DNA from: Primulina eburnea
Taxonomy: Eukaryota > Streptophyta > Magnoliopsida > Lamiales > Gesneriaceae
DNA: 64,000 nucleotides
Direction of reading: 5' to 3'
Assembly: GCF_022965805.1 (NCBI RefSeq)
Contig: NW_027331376.1
Span: 62,001-126,000, forward strand
Shown: one piece after another, positions 45,850 through 58,639 of the stretch
Layout of the letters: every line of letters starts with the position of its first letter
How positions within the stretch are numbered: position 1 is the stretch's first letter
Translations under genes and position numbers: made by a program
The notes under the pieces: model-generated
What the model saw: only the letters and a program-made list of their open reading frames with translations
The model's database searches: none
What the model was told of the DNA's origin: nothing

Positions 45850-48800
45850 TTGGATTGACATTTCTATGGACTTTATTTGGGTTGCCTAGGACTAAGAAGG
45901 GGAGGGATTCTATTTATGGATTACTTTATGGGCTAAACTTTGCACAATAAAGTTGTAATCTACTACTTGTCATCCTCAAACGGATGGACAAACTGAAGTT
46001 GTAAATAGAACTTTGGAACACTTTTGCGTGCTATTCTTAAAAGAACTTGGATTGACATTTCTATGGACTTTATTTTGGGGTTGCCTAGGACTAAGAAGGG
46101 GAGGGATTCTATTTATGGATTACTTTATGGGCTAAACTTTGCACAATAAAGTTGTAATCTACTACTTGTCATCCTCAAACGGATGGACAAACTGAAGTTG
46201 TAAATAGAACTTTGGGAACACTTTTGCGTGCTATTCTTAAAAGAACTTGGATTGACATTTCTATGGACTTTATTTTGGGGTTGCCTAGGACTAAGAAGGG
46301 GAGGGATTCTATTTATGGATTACTTTATGGGCTAAACTTTGCACAATAAAGTTGTAATCTACTACTTGTCATCCTCAAACGGATGGACAAACTGAAGTTG
46401 TAAATAAACTTACACTTTTGCGTGCTATTCTTAAAAGAACTTGGATTGACATTCTATGGACTTTATTTGGGGTTGCCTAGGACTAAGAAGGGGAGGGATT
46501 CTATTTATGGATTACTTTATGGGCTAAACTTTGCACAATATTGTTGTAATCTACTACTTGTCATCCTCAAACGGATGGACAAACTGAAGTTGTAAATAGA
46601 ACTTTGGGAACACTTTTGCGTGCTATTCTTAAAAGAACTTGGATTGACATTTCTATGGACTTTATTTTGGGGTTGCCTAGGACTAAGAAGGGGAGGGATT
46701 CTATTTATGGATTACTTTATGGGCTAAACTTTGCACAATAAAGTTGTAATCTACTACTTGTCATCCTCAAACGGATGGACAAACTGAAGTTGTAAATAGA
46801 ACTTTGGGAACACTTTTGCGTGCTATTCTTAAAAGAACTTGGATTGACATTTCTATGGACTTTATTTTGGGGTTGCCTAGGACTAAGAAGGGGAGGGATT
46901 CTATTTATGGATTACTTTATGGGCTAAACTTTGCACAATAAAGTTGTAATCTACTACTTGTCATCCTCAAACGGATGGACAAACTGAAGTTGTAAATAGA
47001 ACTTTGGGAACACTTTTGCGTGCTATTCTTAAAAGAACTTGGATTGACATTTCTATGGACTTTATTTTGGGGTTGCCTAGGACTAAGAAGGGGAGGGATT
47101 CTATTTATGGATTACTTTATGGGCTAAACTTTGCACAATAAAGTTGTAATCTACTACTTGTCATCCTCAAACGGATGGACAAACTGAAGTTGTAAATAGA
47201 ACTTTGAGAACACGTTTGCGTGCTATTCTTAAAAGAACTTGGATTGACATTTCTATGGACTTTATTTTGGGGTTGCCTAGGACTAAGAAGGGGAGGGATT
47301 CTATTTATGGATTACTTTATGGGCTAAACTTTGCACAATAAAGTTGTAATCTACTACTTGTCATCCTCAAACGGATGGACAAACTGAAGTTGTAAATAGA
47401 ACTTTGGGAACACTTTTGCGTGCTATTCTTAAAAGAACTTGGATTGACATTTCTATGGACTTTATTTTGGGGTTGCCTAGGACTAAGAAGGGGAGGGATT
47501 CTATTTATGGATTACTTTATGGGCTAAACTTTGCACAATAAAGTTGTAATCTACTACTTGTCATCCTCAAACGGATGGACAAACTGAAGTTGTAAATAGA
47601 ACTTTGAGAACACTTTTGCGTGCTATTCTTAAAAGAACTTGGATGACATTTCTATGGACTTTATTTTGGGGTTGCCTAGGACTAAGAAGGGGAGGGATTC
47701 TATTTATGGATTACTTTATGGGCTAAACTTTGCACAATAAAGTTGTAATCTACTACTTGTCATCCTCAAACGGATGGACAAACTGAAGTTGTAAATAGAA
47801 CTTTGGGAACACTTTTGCGTGCTATTCTTAAAAGAACTTGGATTGACATTTCTATGGACTTTATTTTGGGGTTGCCTAGGACTAAGAAGAGGGGAGGGAT
47901 TCTATTTATGGATTACTTTATGGGCTAACTTTGCACAATAAAGTTGTAATCTACTACTTGTCATCCTCAAACGGATGGACAAACTGAAGTTGTAAATAGA
48001 ACTTTGGGAACACTTTTGCGTGCTATTCTTAAAAGAACTTGATTGACATTTCTATGGACTTTATTTTGGGGTTGCCTAGGACTAAGAAGGGGAGGGATTC
48101 TATTTATGGATTACTTTATGGGCTAAACTTTGCACAATAAAGTTGTAATCTACTACTTGTCATCCTCAAACGGATGGACAAACTGAAGTTGTAAATAGAA
48201 CTTTGAGAACACTTTTGCGTGCTATTCTTAAAAGAACTTGGATTGACATTTCTATGGACTTTATTTTGGGGTTGCCTAGGACTAAGAAGGGGAGGGATTC
48301 TATTTATGGATTACTTTATGGGCTAAACTTTGCACAATAAAGTTTGTAATCTACTACTTGTCATCCTCAAACGGATGGACAAACTGAAGTTGTCAATAGA
48401 ACTTTGGGAACACTTTTGCGTGCTATTCTTAAAAGAACTTGGATTGACATTTCTATGGACTTTATTTTGGGGTTGCCTAGGACTAAGAAGGGGAGGGATT
48501 CTATTTATGGATTACTTTATGGGCTAAACTTTTGCACAATAAAGTTGTAATCTACTACTTGTCATCCTCAAACGGATGGACAAACTGAAGTTGTAAATAG
48601 AACTTTGGGAACACTTTTGCGTGCTATTCTTAAAAGAACTTGGATTGACATTTCTATGGACTTTATTTTGGGGTTGCCTAGGACTAAGAAGGGGAGGGAT
48701 TCTATTTATGGATTACTTTATGGGCTAAACTTTGCACAATAAAGTTGTAATCTACTACTTGTCATCCTCAAACGGATGGACAAACTGAAGTTGTAAATAG

Positions 48801-51400
48801 AACTTTGGGAACACTTTTGCGTGCTATTCTTAAAAGAACTTGGATTGACATTTCTATGGACTTTATTTTGGGGTTGCCTAGGACTAAGAAGGGGAGGGAT
48901 TCTATTTATGGATTACTTTATGGGCTAAACTTTGCACAATAAAGTTGTAATCTACTACTTGTCATCCTCAAACGGATGGACAAACTGAAGTTGTAAATAG
49001 AACTTTGGGAACACTTTTGCGTGCTATTCTTAAAAGAACTTGGATTGACATTTCTATGGACTTTATTTTGGGGTTGCCTAGGACTAAGAAGGGGAGGGAT
49101 TCTATTTATGGATTACTTTATGGGCTAAACTTTGCACAATAAAGTTGTAATCTACTACTTGTCATCCTCAAACGGATGGACAAACTGAAGTTGTAAATAG
49201 AACTTTGGGAACACTTTTGCGTGCTATTCTTAAAAGAACTTGGATTGACATTTCTATGGACTTTATTTTGGGGTTGCCTAGGACTAAGAAGGGGAGGGAT
49301 TCTATTTATGGATTACTTTATGGGCTAAACTTTGCACAATAAAGTTGTAATCTACTACTTGTCATCCTCAAACGGATGGACAAACTGAAGTTGTAAATAG
49401 AACTTTGGAACACTTTTGCGTGCTATTCTTAAAAGAACTTGGATTGACATTTCTATGGACTTTATTTTGGGGTTGCCTAGGACTAAGAAGGGGAGGGATT
49501 CTATTTATGGATTACTTTATGGGCTAAACTTTGCACAATAAAGTTGTAATCTACTACTTGTCATCCTCAAACGGATGGACAAACTGAAGTTGTAAATAGA
49601 ACTTTGGGAACACTTTTGCGTGCTATTCTTAAAAGAACTTGGATTGACATTTCTATGGACTTTATTTTGGGTTGCCTAGGACTAAGAAGGGGAGGGATTC
49701 TATTTATGGATTACTTTATGGGCTAAACTTTGCACAATAAAGTTGTAATCTACTACTTGTCATCCTCAAACGGATGGACAAACTGAAGTTGTAAATAGAA
49801 CTTTGGAACACTTTTGCGTGCTATTCTTAAAAGAACTTGGATTGACATTTCTATGGACTTTATTTTGGGGTTGCCTAGGACTAAGAAGGGGAGGGATCTA
49901 TTTATGGATTACTTTATGGCTAAACTTTGCACAATAAAGTTGTAATCTACTACTTGTCATCCTCAAACGGATGGACAAACTGAAGTTGTAAATAGAACTT
50001 TGGGAACACTTTTGCGTGCTATTCTTAAAAGAACTTGGATTGACATTTCTATGGACTTTATTTTGGGGTTGCCTAGGACTAAGAAGGGGAGGGATTCTAT
50101 TTATGGATTACTTTATGGGCTAAACTTTGCACAATAAAGTTGTAATCTACTACTTGTCATCCTCAAACGGATGGACAAACTGAAGTTGTAAATAGAACTT
50201 TGGGAACACTTTTGCGTGCTATTCTTAAAAGAACTTGGATTGACATTTCTATGGACTTTATTTTGGGGTTGCCTAGGACTAAGAAGGGGAGGGATTCTAT
50301 TTATGGATTACTTTATGGGCTAAACTTTGCACAATAAAGTTGTAATCTACTACTTGTCATCCTCAAACGGATGGACAAACTGAAGTTGTAAATAGAACTT
50401 TGGAACACTTTTGCGTGCTATTCTTAAAAGAACTTGGATTGACATTTCTATGGACTTTATTTTGGGGTTGCCTAGGACTAAGAAGGGGAGGGATTCTATT
50501 TATGGATTACTTTATGGGCTAAACTTTGCACAATAAAGTTGTAATCTACTACTTGTCATCCTCAAACGGATGGACAAACTGAAGTTGTAAATAGAAGAAC
50601 TTTGGGAACACTTTTGCGTGCTATTCTTAAAAGAACTTGGATTGACATTTCTATGGACTTTATTTTGGGTTGCCTAGGACTAAGAAGGGGAGGGATTCTA
50701 TTTATGGATTACTTTATGGGCTAAACTTTGCACAATAAAGTTGTAATCTACTACTTGTCATCCTCAAACGGATGGACAAACTGAAGTTGTAAATAGAACT
50801 TTGGAAACACTTTTGCGTGCTATTCTTAAAAGAACTTGGATTGACATTTCTATGGACTTTATTTTGGGGTTGCCTAGGACATAAGAAGGGGAGGGATTCT
50901 ATTGTATGGATTACTTTTATGGGCTACAACTTTGCACAATAAAGTTGTAATCTACTACTTGTCCTCCTCAAACGGTATGGACAAACTGACGTTGTAAATA
51001 GAACTTTGCGAACACTTTGCGTGCTATTCTTAAAAGAACTTGGATTGACATTTCTATGGACTTTATTTTGGGGTTGCCTAGAGACTAAGAAGGGGAGGGA
51101 TTCTATTTATGGATTACTTTATGGGCTAAACTTTGCACAATAAAGTTGTAATCTACTACTTGTCATCCTCAAACGGAATGGACAAACTGAAGTTGTAAAT
51201 AGAACTTTGGGAACACTTTTGCGTGCTATTCTTAAAAGAACTTGGATTGACATTTCTATGGACTTTATTTGGGGTTGCCTAGGACTAAGAAGGGGAGGGA
51301 TTCTATTTATGGATTACTTTATGGGTAAACTTTGCACAATAAAGTTGTAATCTACTACTTGTTCATCCTCAAACGGATGGACAAACTGAAGTTGTACATA
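45850..51400 (+). repeat. Homogeneous 200-bp monomer tract 3 (about 27 monomers)
   Basis: The longest run of near-identical 200-bp monomers in the window, with only occasional one-base differences (GAACTTTGAGAACAC variants near 47200, 47600 and 48200; dropped bases near 46013, 49405 and 50400). It indicates recent amplification or strong homogenisation of a single monomer type. Confidence 0.85.
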
Positions 51401-53239
51401 GAACTTTAGGAACACTTTTGCGTGCTATTCTTAAAAGGACATGGATTGACATTTCTATGGACTTATTTGTGGCTTGCCTATAGACTAAGAAGGGAAGGGA
51501 TTCTATTTATTGGATTACTTTATGGGCTAAACTTTGCACAATAATGTTGTAATCTACTACTTGTCATCCTCAAACTGAGGGACAAACTGAAGTTGTCAAT
51601 AGAACTTTGGGTACACTTTTGCGTTTGCTATTCTAAAAAGAACATTGGATTGACATATCTATGGACTTTATTTGGGGTTGCCTAGGACTAAGAAGGGGAG
51701 GGATTCTATTTTTTGGATTACTTTATGGGCTAAACTTTGCACAATAAAGTTGTAATCTACTACTTGTCATCCTCAAACGGATGGACAAACTGAAGTTGTC
51801 AATAGAACTTGGGTAACACTTTTGCGTGCTATTCTTAAAAGAACTTGGGAATGACATTTCTATGGACTTTATTTTGGGGTTTCCTAGGACTAAGAAGGGG
51901 AGGGATTCTATTTTGGATTACTTTATGGGCTAAACTTTGCACAATAAACTCTTGAGTACACTTTCGCGTTGCTATTCTTCAAAGAACTGGATTGACATTT
52001 CTTTGGACTTTATTTTGGGGTTGTCTAGGACTAAGAAGGGGAGGGATTATATTTATGGATTACTTTATGGGCTAAACTTTGCACAATATTGTTGTAATCT
52101 ACCACTTGTAATCCTCAAACGGATGGACAAACTGAAGTTGTAAATAGCACTTTGGGAACACTTTTGCGTGCTATTCTTAAAAGAACTTGGATTTGACATT
52201 TCTATGGACTTTATTTTGGGGTTGCCTAGGACTAAGAAGGGGAGGGATTCAATTTATGGATTACTTTATGGGCTAAACTTTGCACAATAAGTTGTAATCT
52301 ACTACTTGTCATCCTCAAACGGATATGGACAAACTGAAGTTGTAAATAGGACTTTGGGAACACTTTGCGTGCTATTCTTAAAAGAACTTGGATTGACATT
52401 TCTATGGACTTTATTTTGGGGTTGCCTAGGACTAAGAAGGGAAGAGATTCTATTTTTGGATTACTTTACGGGCCTAAACTTTGCTCCATATAGTTGTAAT
52501 CTACTACTTGTCATCCTCAAACGGTATGGACAAACTGAAGTTGTCAATAGAACTTTGGGTACACTTTGCGTGCTATTCTAAAAAGAACAGGATTGACATT
52601 CTATGAACTTTATTTGGGGTTGCCTAGGACTAAGAAGGGGAGGGATTCTATTTTGGATTACTTTATGGGCTAAACTTTGCACAATTAAAGTTGTAATCTA
52701 CTACTTGTCATCCTCAACGGATGGACAAAACTGAAGTTGTCAATAGAACTTTGGGTACACTTTTGTGTGCTATTCTTAAAAAGAACTTGGATTGACATTT
52801 CTATGGACTTTATTTTGGGGTTGCCTAGGACTTAGAAGGGGAGGGATTCTTAAAAGAACTTGGATTGACATTTCTATGGACTTTATTTTGGGGTTTGCCT
52901 AGGACTAAGAAGGGGAGGGATTATATTTTGGATTACTTTATGGGCTAAACTTTGCACAATAAAGTTGTAATCTACTACTTGTCATCCTCAAACGGATGGA
53001 CAAACCGAAGTTGTCAATAGAACTTTGGGTACACTTTTGCGTGCTATTCTTAAAAAGAACATGGATTGACATTTCTATGGACTTTATTTTGGGGTTTCCT
53101 AGGACTAAGAAGGGAGGGATTCTATTTTTGGATTACTTTATGGGCTAAACTTTGCACAATAAAGTTGTAATCTACTACTGTCATCCTCAAACGGATGGAC
53201 AAACCGAAGTTGTCAATAGAACTTTTGGGTACACTTTTG

Positions 53240-53244
53240 CGTGC
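53240..53244. other. Putative target-site duplication, left copy (TR-GAG copy 2)
   Basis: CGTGC precedes the element and recurs at 60824-60828, exactly as at copy 1. Confidence 0.75.
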
Positions 53245-55449
53245 TATGGGGACCCGGACGCTGATCTGTCTTACTAATCATCTTTGGGATTTAATTATCA
53301 ATTAAGATAAAACAGGGTCTAAAAGAATTTTCATTTTAACTAAGAACTGCGGAAGGTAATGGAATCTATCTAATATACATTTCTATATATAACATACATT
53401 TCAGTATTAAAAGTACAATAATGTACAACCATTTAATCTAAGGTTCAACTACTAAAGTTCTAGTAGTAAAATCCAAGTCTACTGTAAGTCCGGAATCACC
53501 ACGCTAATTCGTTCTTCTCTTATCATCATCTTGACCCTGATCCTGCCCCACCTGCCGTCATGCACACATACAAAACAAGACGACAGCCGGATAACTCCGG
53601 TGAGAACAAATCCCAGTATAAAACATGGTAAGCATGTATATAAACAACTAATTCATAAAACATGTCAAAGAAAACCCTTAGATTTCATAAGCTATGAAAT
53701 CTAATCAGGACAAGCATGCAACTCAGATCAGATAAACATGCCTCGAAACAATCTTAATCATAATACATGCTAGCACACTGAAAGCAATAATGATGGGTCC
53801 CATGGTCTAGGAGCCACATCCACATGCGTATGCAATCCTAATCAAATCATGTCTAGACTCGACTCGATCTACAACTCTAGGGATCCCGAGGTGAATAAGA
53901 CGTCACTGGCTGTCACCTACCCACCACTCGAGGTGCTGTACGTCTTATTCCTAGACTTCGGCCTGATCTGTATCCGCATCTACAAAGGGGCGGTGATCTT
54001 CCCCAGAGCTGTGATATCGCCGAACGTCTAGAGTCTGCCTGATCTCCAGACTGTCCTATCTTAATGCATGAATAACAATCTATAATCATAGCATAATCAT
54101 ATAAAAACATAATAAGAGTATAGTATGTGATTTATTGGGCAACTCAACGCGATCTCAATTGAGTTGTTCTTCTCGAATATCACATGAATTATACCTTTAT
54201 CTTCCCCGTCCGAGGAAGACGAAGTCTCGAAGTCGAATTTGTCCATATCTGATCTGAAATGACAAGAATAATACACTGTATCAATGTGTAGCTCAAAACA
54301 CAATCTGTTCTGATCAATACCCAATTCAGAAATAAATCTGATCACATCAACAATATCACGAGATAACAGAAACCAATACTGAATCTGATCAATCTGTACC
54401 AACTGATGTTTAGACGGCATAATACTACAGTCTTGTAACCCCGTTAGTCTTAACATCACAATTTATAATACCAGACTTCGAAATCAATACTGATACAAAT
54501 GATAATCTCAATATCTGTACACTCTGAATCGATAATAACACAATTCTTATATCAACTCTAAATCAAATTATTTCTGAAAATCATAAAAATTCCATAAACA
54601 CTCTGTTTCTAAATCTGACTTCGATTCTACAATATCTACGGCAGTAGTAGAACATCATATCTGAATCATATGAAATTCTGACAATATCATAAAATCAAAT
54701 CTTGTCTAAACGTAATAAACTACGTCCTTGCGTAGCCTGCGTTGATAGGAACACAGTACCGAAGTCGGATTTCAATTTGGATCAATGATTTGCTCGTAAA
54801 TCAAATTTTAAAGAAAAGAGCAAAGCTTTTCCTCAACTCTCGTTTTCTTCCTGCCCCAAAGTCTGAAGGTTTGCATGTGAATCTATATATATATATTGCA
54901 TGCTACTCATACGTGTCAATTCCGAAATTCGCCACAAACCACTCGCGCATATGCGCGCGCATTCTCGCGCATATGCGCGAGACTCTCGGCCTCGCCCCAC
55001 GCTGCTCGCGCATGTGCGCGCGTTCCTCCGCGCATGTGCGCGCAGCGCTCTGTTCTGCTTCGAGGGCTACTGGAGTGCTCGCGCATGTGCGCGCGTTCCT
55101 TCGCGCATGTGCGCGCCAGACGCTGTGGACCATCTGCGCATGTGCGCGCCACCAGCTGCGCATGTGCGCGCAAGCCCCTGTACCCTGCGCGCATGTGCGC
55201 GCATCGTTGCCGCGCATGTGCGCGCGTGTTGCTGGCCCGCTCCGCGCATGTGCGCGCAATACTTCGCGCATGTGCGCGGGGTTCTTTCTTGGCACACACA
55301 TTTCACACCTTTTTCATGTATTCTAGTCCGATCCGTCCCGTCTATAATTATCGCGATTACTTCAATAAATCATCCCAGATTAATCTCAGATTACAGTAAT
55401 CGTATCCAAATCATTTCAGATTACGGTAATTAAATTCTCGGGCATTACA
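53245..55449 (-). repeat. 3' LTR of TR-GAG copy 2
   Basis: 2205 bp, counterpart of 20481-22683, with the same three-base-short end (CCCCATA before GCACG on the minus strand). The minisatellite of 12 palindromes is at about 54941-55279. Several one- or two-base indels relative to copy 1 lie here. Confidence 0.9.
54941..55279. repeat. U3 minisatellite of GCGCATRTGCGC palindromes, copy 2 3' LTR
   Basis: Twelve palindromes as in 22179-22514, with small spacer indels (CTTCGAGGGCTACTGG and CGCTGTGGACC against CTTCCGAGGCTACTGG and CGCTGGACC). Confidence 0.88.
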
Positions 55450-55463
55450 TTTCTCCCCTCTTA
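55450..55463 (-). promoter_or_regulatory. Polypurine tract of TR-GAG copy 2
   Basis: TAAGAGGGGAGAAA on the minus strand, one G shorter than in copy 1, directly before the 3' LTR start. Confidence 0.85.
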
Positions 55464-57351
55464 GAACTGAGTTCGTCCTCGAACTCACAAGCAATCAATT
55501 CAAATTTATCAGAAGAATTATATGACAGAGCTTACCATCCAAACTCATTCTAGCCGAATCAATCCCATTTTACTGGCCATACAATACCTGTATACGCCCA
55601 TTGCAATTCATCACAACGCACTACCACCTGTAGTTGCTATTCCATCTTCGGCTCCCAATACCAATCGTCATCATCTGACATTGGTTTCCTACATCTATTC
55701 CTTCTGCATTATCTTGATAACTAGTGTTAACATCCCGCACTAGAGTTCTATCAATATCTTTCAATATCTGAATACTACACGCTGACTACCTGTCAATCTG
55801 TAACCAGTCTGAGAGAAACAGCTTATGATATCACCTACCATAATTGCAAACTTCATCACAATCACAACAATCTGATTAAAAAAAAACTGAATCCCTTACT
55901 GTGCATATCTGACACTACTTGTGGCTTCAGCTTCGAACTATCCGGTATAAACAACCAGTTAATAATATAAAATAAATAAGAAATACCTACCTGGTATTCA
56001 GCTCTGACTATCAATACCAAAAGCTGTAAACAATTCTGTAACATTCTGGTATAACACGATAATCGGTCTTATACAAAACACAAATTACCTAGCTGTTATA
56101 CTGATCTGATCAACCAAAATACAGGTTTGAAAATACTGATTATAATTCTGAACTGTTTACACTAATCTGCATCACAAACTGACTCACAATAACAGTAATA
56201 TCACATCAACTTCTGAATAGAAAGAACCTATACAGATCTAGTGAGTTTAAGAAAACTCCTAACATAATAGATTCTAGCTGGCTGACCAATCTTCATACTG
56301 CCCAGATCAACTGTTATATCTCATCTGCAAATAGAATATACTCCCAACCAATATAAGATGTCTCAAATACTGATTTAGAATCATAACAATACTCAGCAGA
56401 TATAAGGCAATATAAGAAGAAGAAAATCAGAAGAAGATAATCTGGTTCTGACATATCTGACATTCTGTTAATGCTGATATTTCTGATACCGCATAGTCTG
56501 AATGAACACCTGTATCAGTAACTGCATACCGGATTCATACCTGACCCATTGCTGTATACAATAATCACAATTCTCGGAATATTTAACCCAGTCTTCAAAT
56601 ATTCAATATAAACAATCAGATGCTATGGATATATCCCGGAATCATAGCTATAACAAGCATAATTTTTCAAAATACCCCTGAACACAAAAACTGGTAATCT
56701 AAAAACCAACCAAAATGTCTTTCAGAGGAATACACAATCAACTGGATTCCTTAGCCCATACGTTAATCTGTCACTTCTTTCTGTTCATTCTGATATAAAA
56801 CACATCTGACATCCTATCTAGGCCAACACCAGTCGACTATTAGATTACTAGCACATGCGTTACTGCTAGACTCGATTTCAGTGGATCTACTGAATACATA
56901 AGGATACTATCTATTCCTTTCTGTACTAATCGAGTCAACAACAGTACAATGATCTAAGGAATTCTGGATCTAGAATCCTCATTTATCAACTATTTCTAGA
57001 ACACATGCTACAATATTTCTGTACTTGTTTAGCAGTACATATCCATACTGAGATCGAAATCATATAACACCAGTACATCATATCTAGCCCAATCCCGGTT
57101 TCATTCTACTGTAGTATTTAACATGACACAGAAATCTCTGATATCAACATATTCCTCCAACCAGTAAGGAAATCAATACTACAGCACAAACAGACCCCAT
57201 AAATATAGCATATCACCATGCTATTCAATCACAGATACTCATGAAGAATGCCTTAGTATATATCAATACATCTGCAATATAATCATAAAGAATAGTACCT
57301 GTTGTAGTTTCTGGGTTGTTTCTCAGTCATTACCACTAATGACTCTGCTCT
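55464..57351 (-). other. Non-coding internal region of TR-GAG copy 2
   Basis: Counterpart of 22699-24587. No pol motif is seen in any frame. A one-base A deletion near 55970 is the last clear difference before the copies become indistinguishable by eye. Confidence 0.75.
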
Positions 57352-58203
57352 TTAAGATCTTCGAAAATGTTTCTGAGGACAAACTTTAGCAAAGTGTCCC
57401 GTCTGCTTACAGATATTGCACCTACCAAGCACTCCTTTGCATTGCTCCGGGGAATGTCTCCCTCCGCAAGTCCTACAATACACTCCGGTATAGCTCGGAC
57501 CAGGACTGCTAGAACTAGAGGAATCACTTCCTAACTTCTTGAACTGTTTCTTTTGAATTCTCAATGGTTCTTTTTCCTTACCACTACGACTGCCAGTCTC
57601 TATTCTGGAAGGCAGTTGCTGTGCAGTCTGTTCTGGAAGAACATACGATGCTCCCTGTTGTCCTGTCAGAACCGTTTCTGCTCTTTTAGCTCTATTCAAG
57701 GTATCCGCAAAATTACTTGATTGCTTCACATTCACCAACGTACGTATTTCTGGATTCAATCCTTGAATGAACTGGCTAGACATAGCATCATCATTTCTAG
57801 CCACAAGAGGAGCAAAACGTAGAAGTGTGAAGAACTGTGCCAAGTATTCATCAACACTTAAAGGACCCTGTCTCAGGTTTGCAAATTCTGCACTTCTATC
57901 CTGTCTATATGAGGTAGGGAAGAATCTTTGATAAAATTCAAATCTAAAGGTCTTCCACGTGATCACTGAACGACTCTGCTCTAAGGCTCCTTTGGTGAGT
58001 AACCACCATCTTCTAGCAGTCTCTTGCAACTGGTTCTCAATAAGCCTAATTCTACACTCATCTGTGAAATTCAGGAATTCAAATAACATTTCTGTCTCCT
58101 CTAGCCATTTCTCACAATCTACTGACGTCTCAGTTCCCTTCAGAATTGGCGGTTGAAACGACTGAAACCTCTGTAACTGTGTTTCCATCTGAATTTCGGC
58201 CAC
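57352..58203 (-). CDS. gag: Gag of TR-GAG-like element, copy 2 (283 aa)
   Basis: The protein is identical in sequence to the copy at 24588-25439: same start (MAEIQMETQL), Gag core, and two zinc knuckles (C243-C255 and C262-C275). It is intact with no frameshift, although the left LTR of the same element carries indels. Its identity to copy 1 reflects the array-level duplication and is not independent evidence of selection. Confidence 0.93.
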   Translation of the reverse strand: MAEIQMETQLQRFQSFQPPILKGTETSVDCEKWLEETEMLFEFLNFTDECRIRLIENQLQETARRWWLLTKGALEQSRSVITWKTFRFEFYQRFFPTSYRQDRSAEFANLRQGPLSVDEYLAQFFTLLRFAPLVARNDDAMSSQFIQGLNPEIRTLVNVKQSSNFADTLNRAKRAETVLTGQQGASYVLPEQTAQQLPSRIETGSRSGKEKEPLRIQKKQFKKLGSDSSSSSSPGPSYTGVYCRTCGGRHSPEQCKGVLGRCNICKQTGHFAKVCPQKHFRRS

Positions 58204-58625
58204 ATCTATCTGAGATTCTGTTCTATCTGTCGGATCATATGACGTACTGCCTTTTTCTGGAATTCTGCGGGGAGCTATATCTGATTACCAAAAACATCAG
58301 TAATCCCATACCACAAATCTGTTCCAAATCTTTTCCTGACCATCTTACTGCTGGTCATGAATCCGATCTGATTCGTATTTAAAAATACATAATACCAATT
58401 TAAATCAAATAGTCAGGTAGCCATGTATCTTAAAGCAGTAACATATAGTCTCATGCTAGCATCACAATGTCAATCAATATGAAATCAATCTCATGCTAGC
58501 ACAGACATGCAAGGAAAGAAAATTCAACTACCCCGCTCATTCTCTTCTAACTCCATCTAAGTTAATCTAAAAGATCTATCAGTTCTGACTATCTTAATCT
58601 AAAGATCTATTTCTAAAGGATCTTC
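58204..58625 (-). other. Leader between primer-binding site and gag, TR-GAG copy 2
   Basis: Counterpart of 25440-25861. Nothing coding is recognised. Confidence 0.6.
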
Positions 58626-58637
58626 GCTCTGATACCA
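58626..58637 (-). promoter_or_regulatory. Primer-binding site of TR-GAG copy 2
   Basis: TGGTATCAGAGC on the minus strand, two bases inside the 5' LTR end, as in copy 1. Confidence 0.92.
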
Positions 58638-58639
58638 CC

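Larger units (their letters stand above)
28060..53244 (+). repeat. Satellite block 3: main integrase-derived array (25.2 kb)
   Basis: About 126 monomer equivalents, all in direct orientation. The 5' part continues the higher-order repeat interrupted by the TR-GAG element: the marker CTACTATAAAAAGGGGAGG is at about 28333, 33481 and near 40720 (the last with a base lost), and TTTGCTCCATATAGTTG or close relatives are near 30549, 32442, 36167, 37781, 39673, 43320, 44993 and 52483. The 3' part (especially 45850-51400) is dominated by near-identical 200-bp monomers. Single-base indels are frequent in about 36.2-45.9 kb and 50.9-53.2 kb. Open frames of 60-117 codons throughout are monomer fragments. 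Confidence 0.93.

Noticed and set aside
28060..53244. CENP-B-box-like motif in the satellite monomer
   Set aside because: I looked for the TTCG-N4-A-N2-CGGG pattern in the 200-bp monomer and did not find it, so it cannot support a centromere call.
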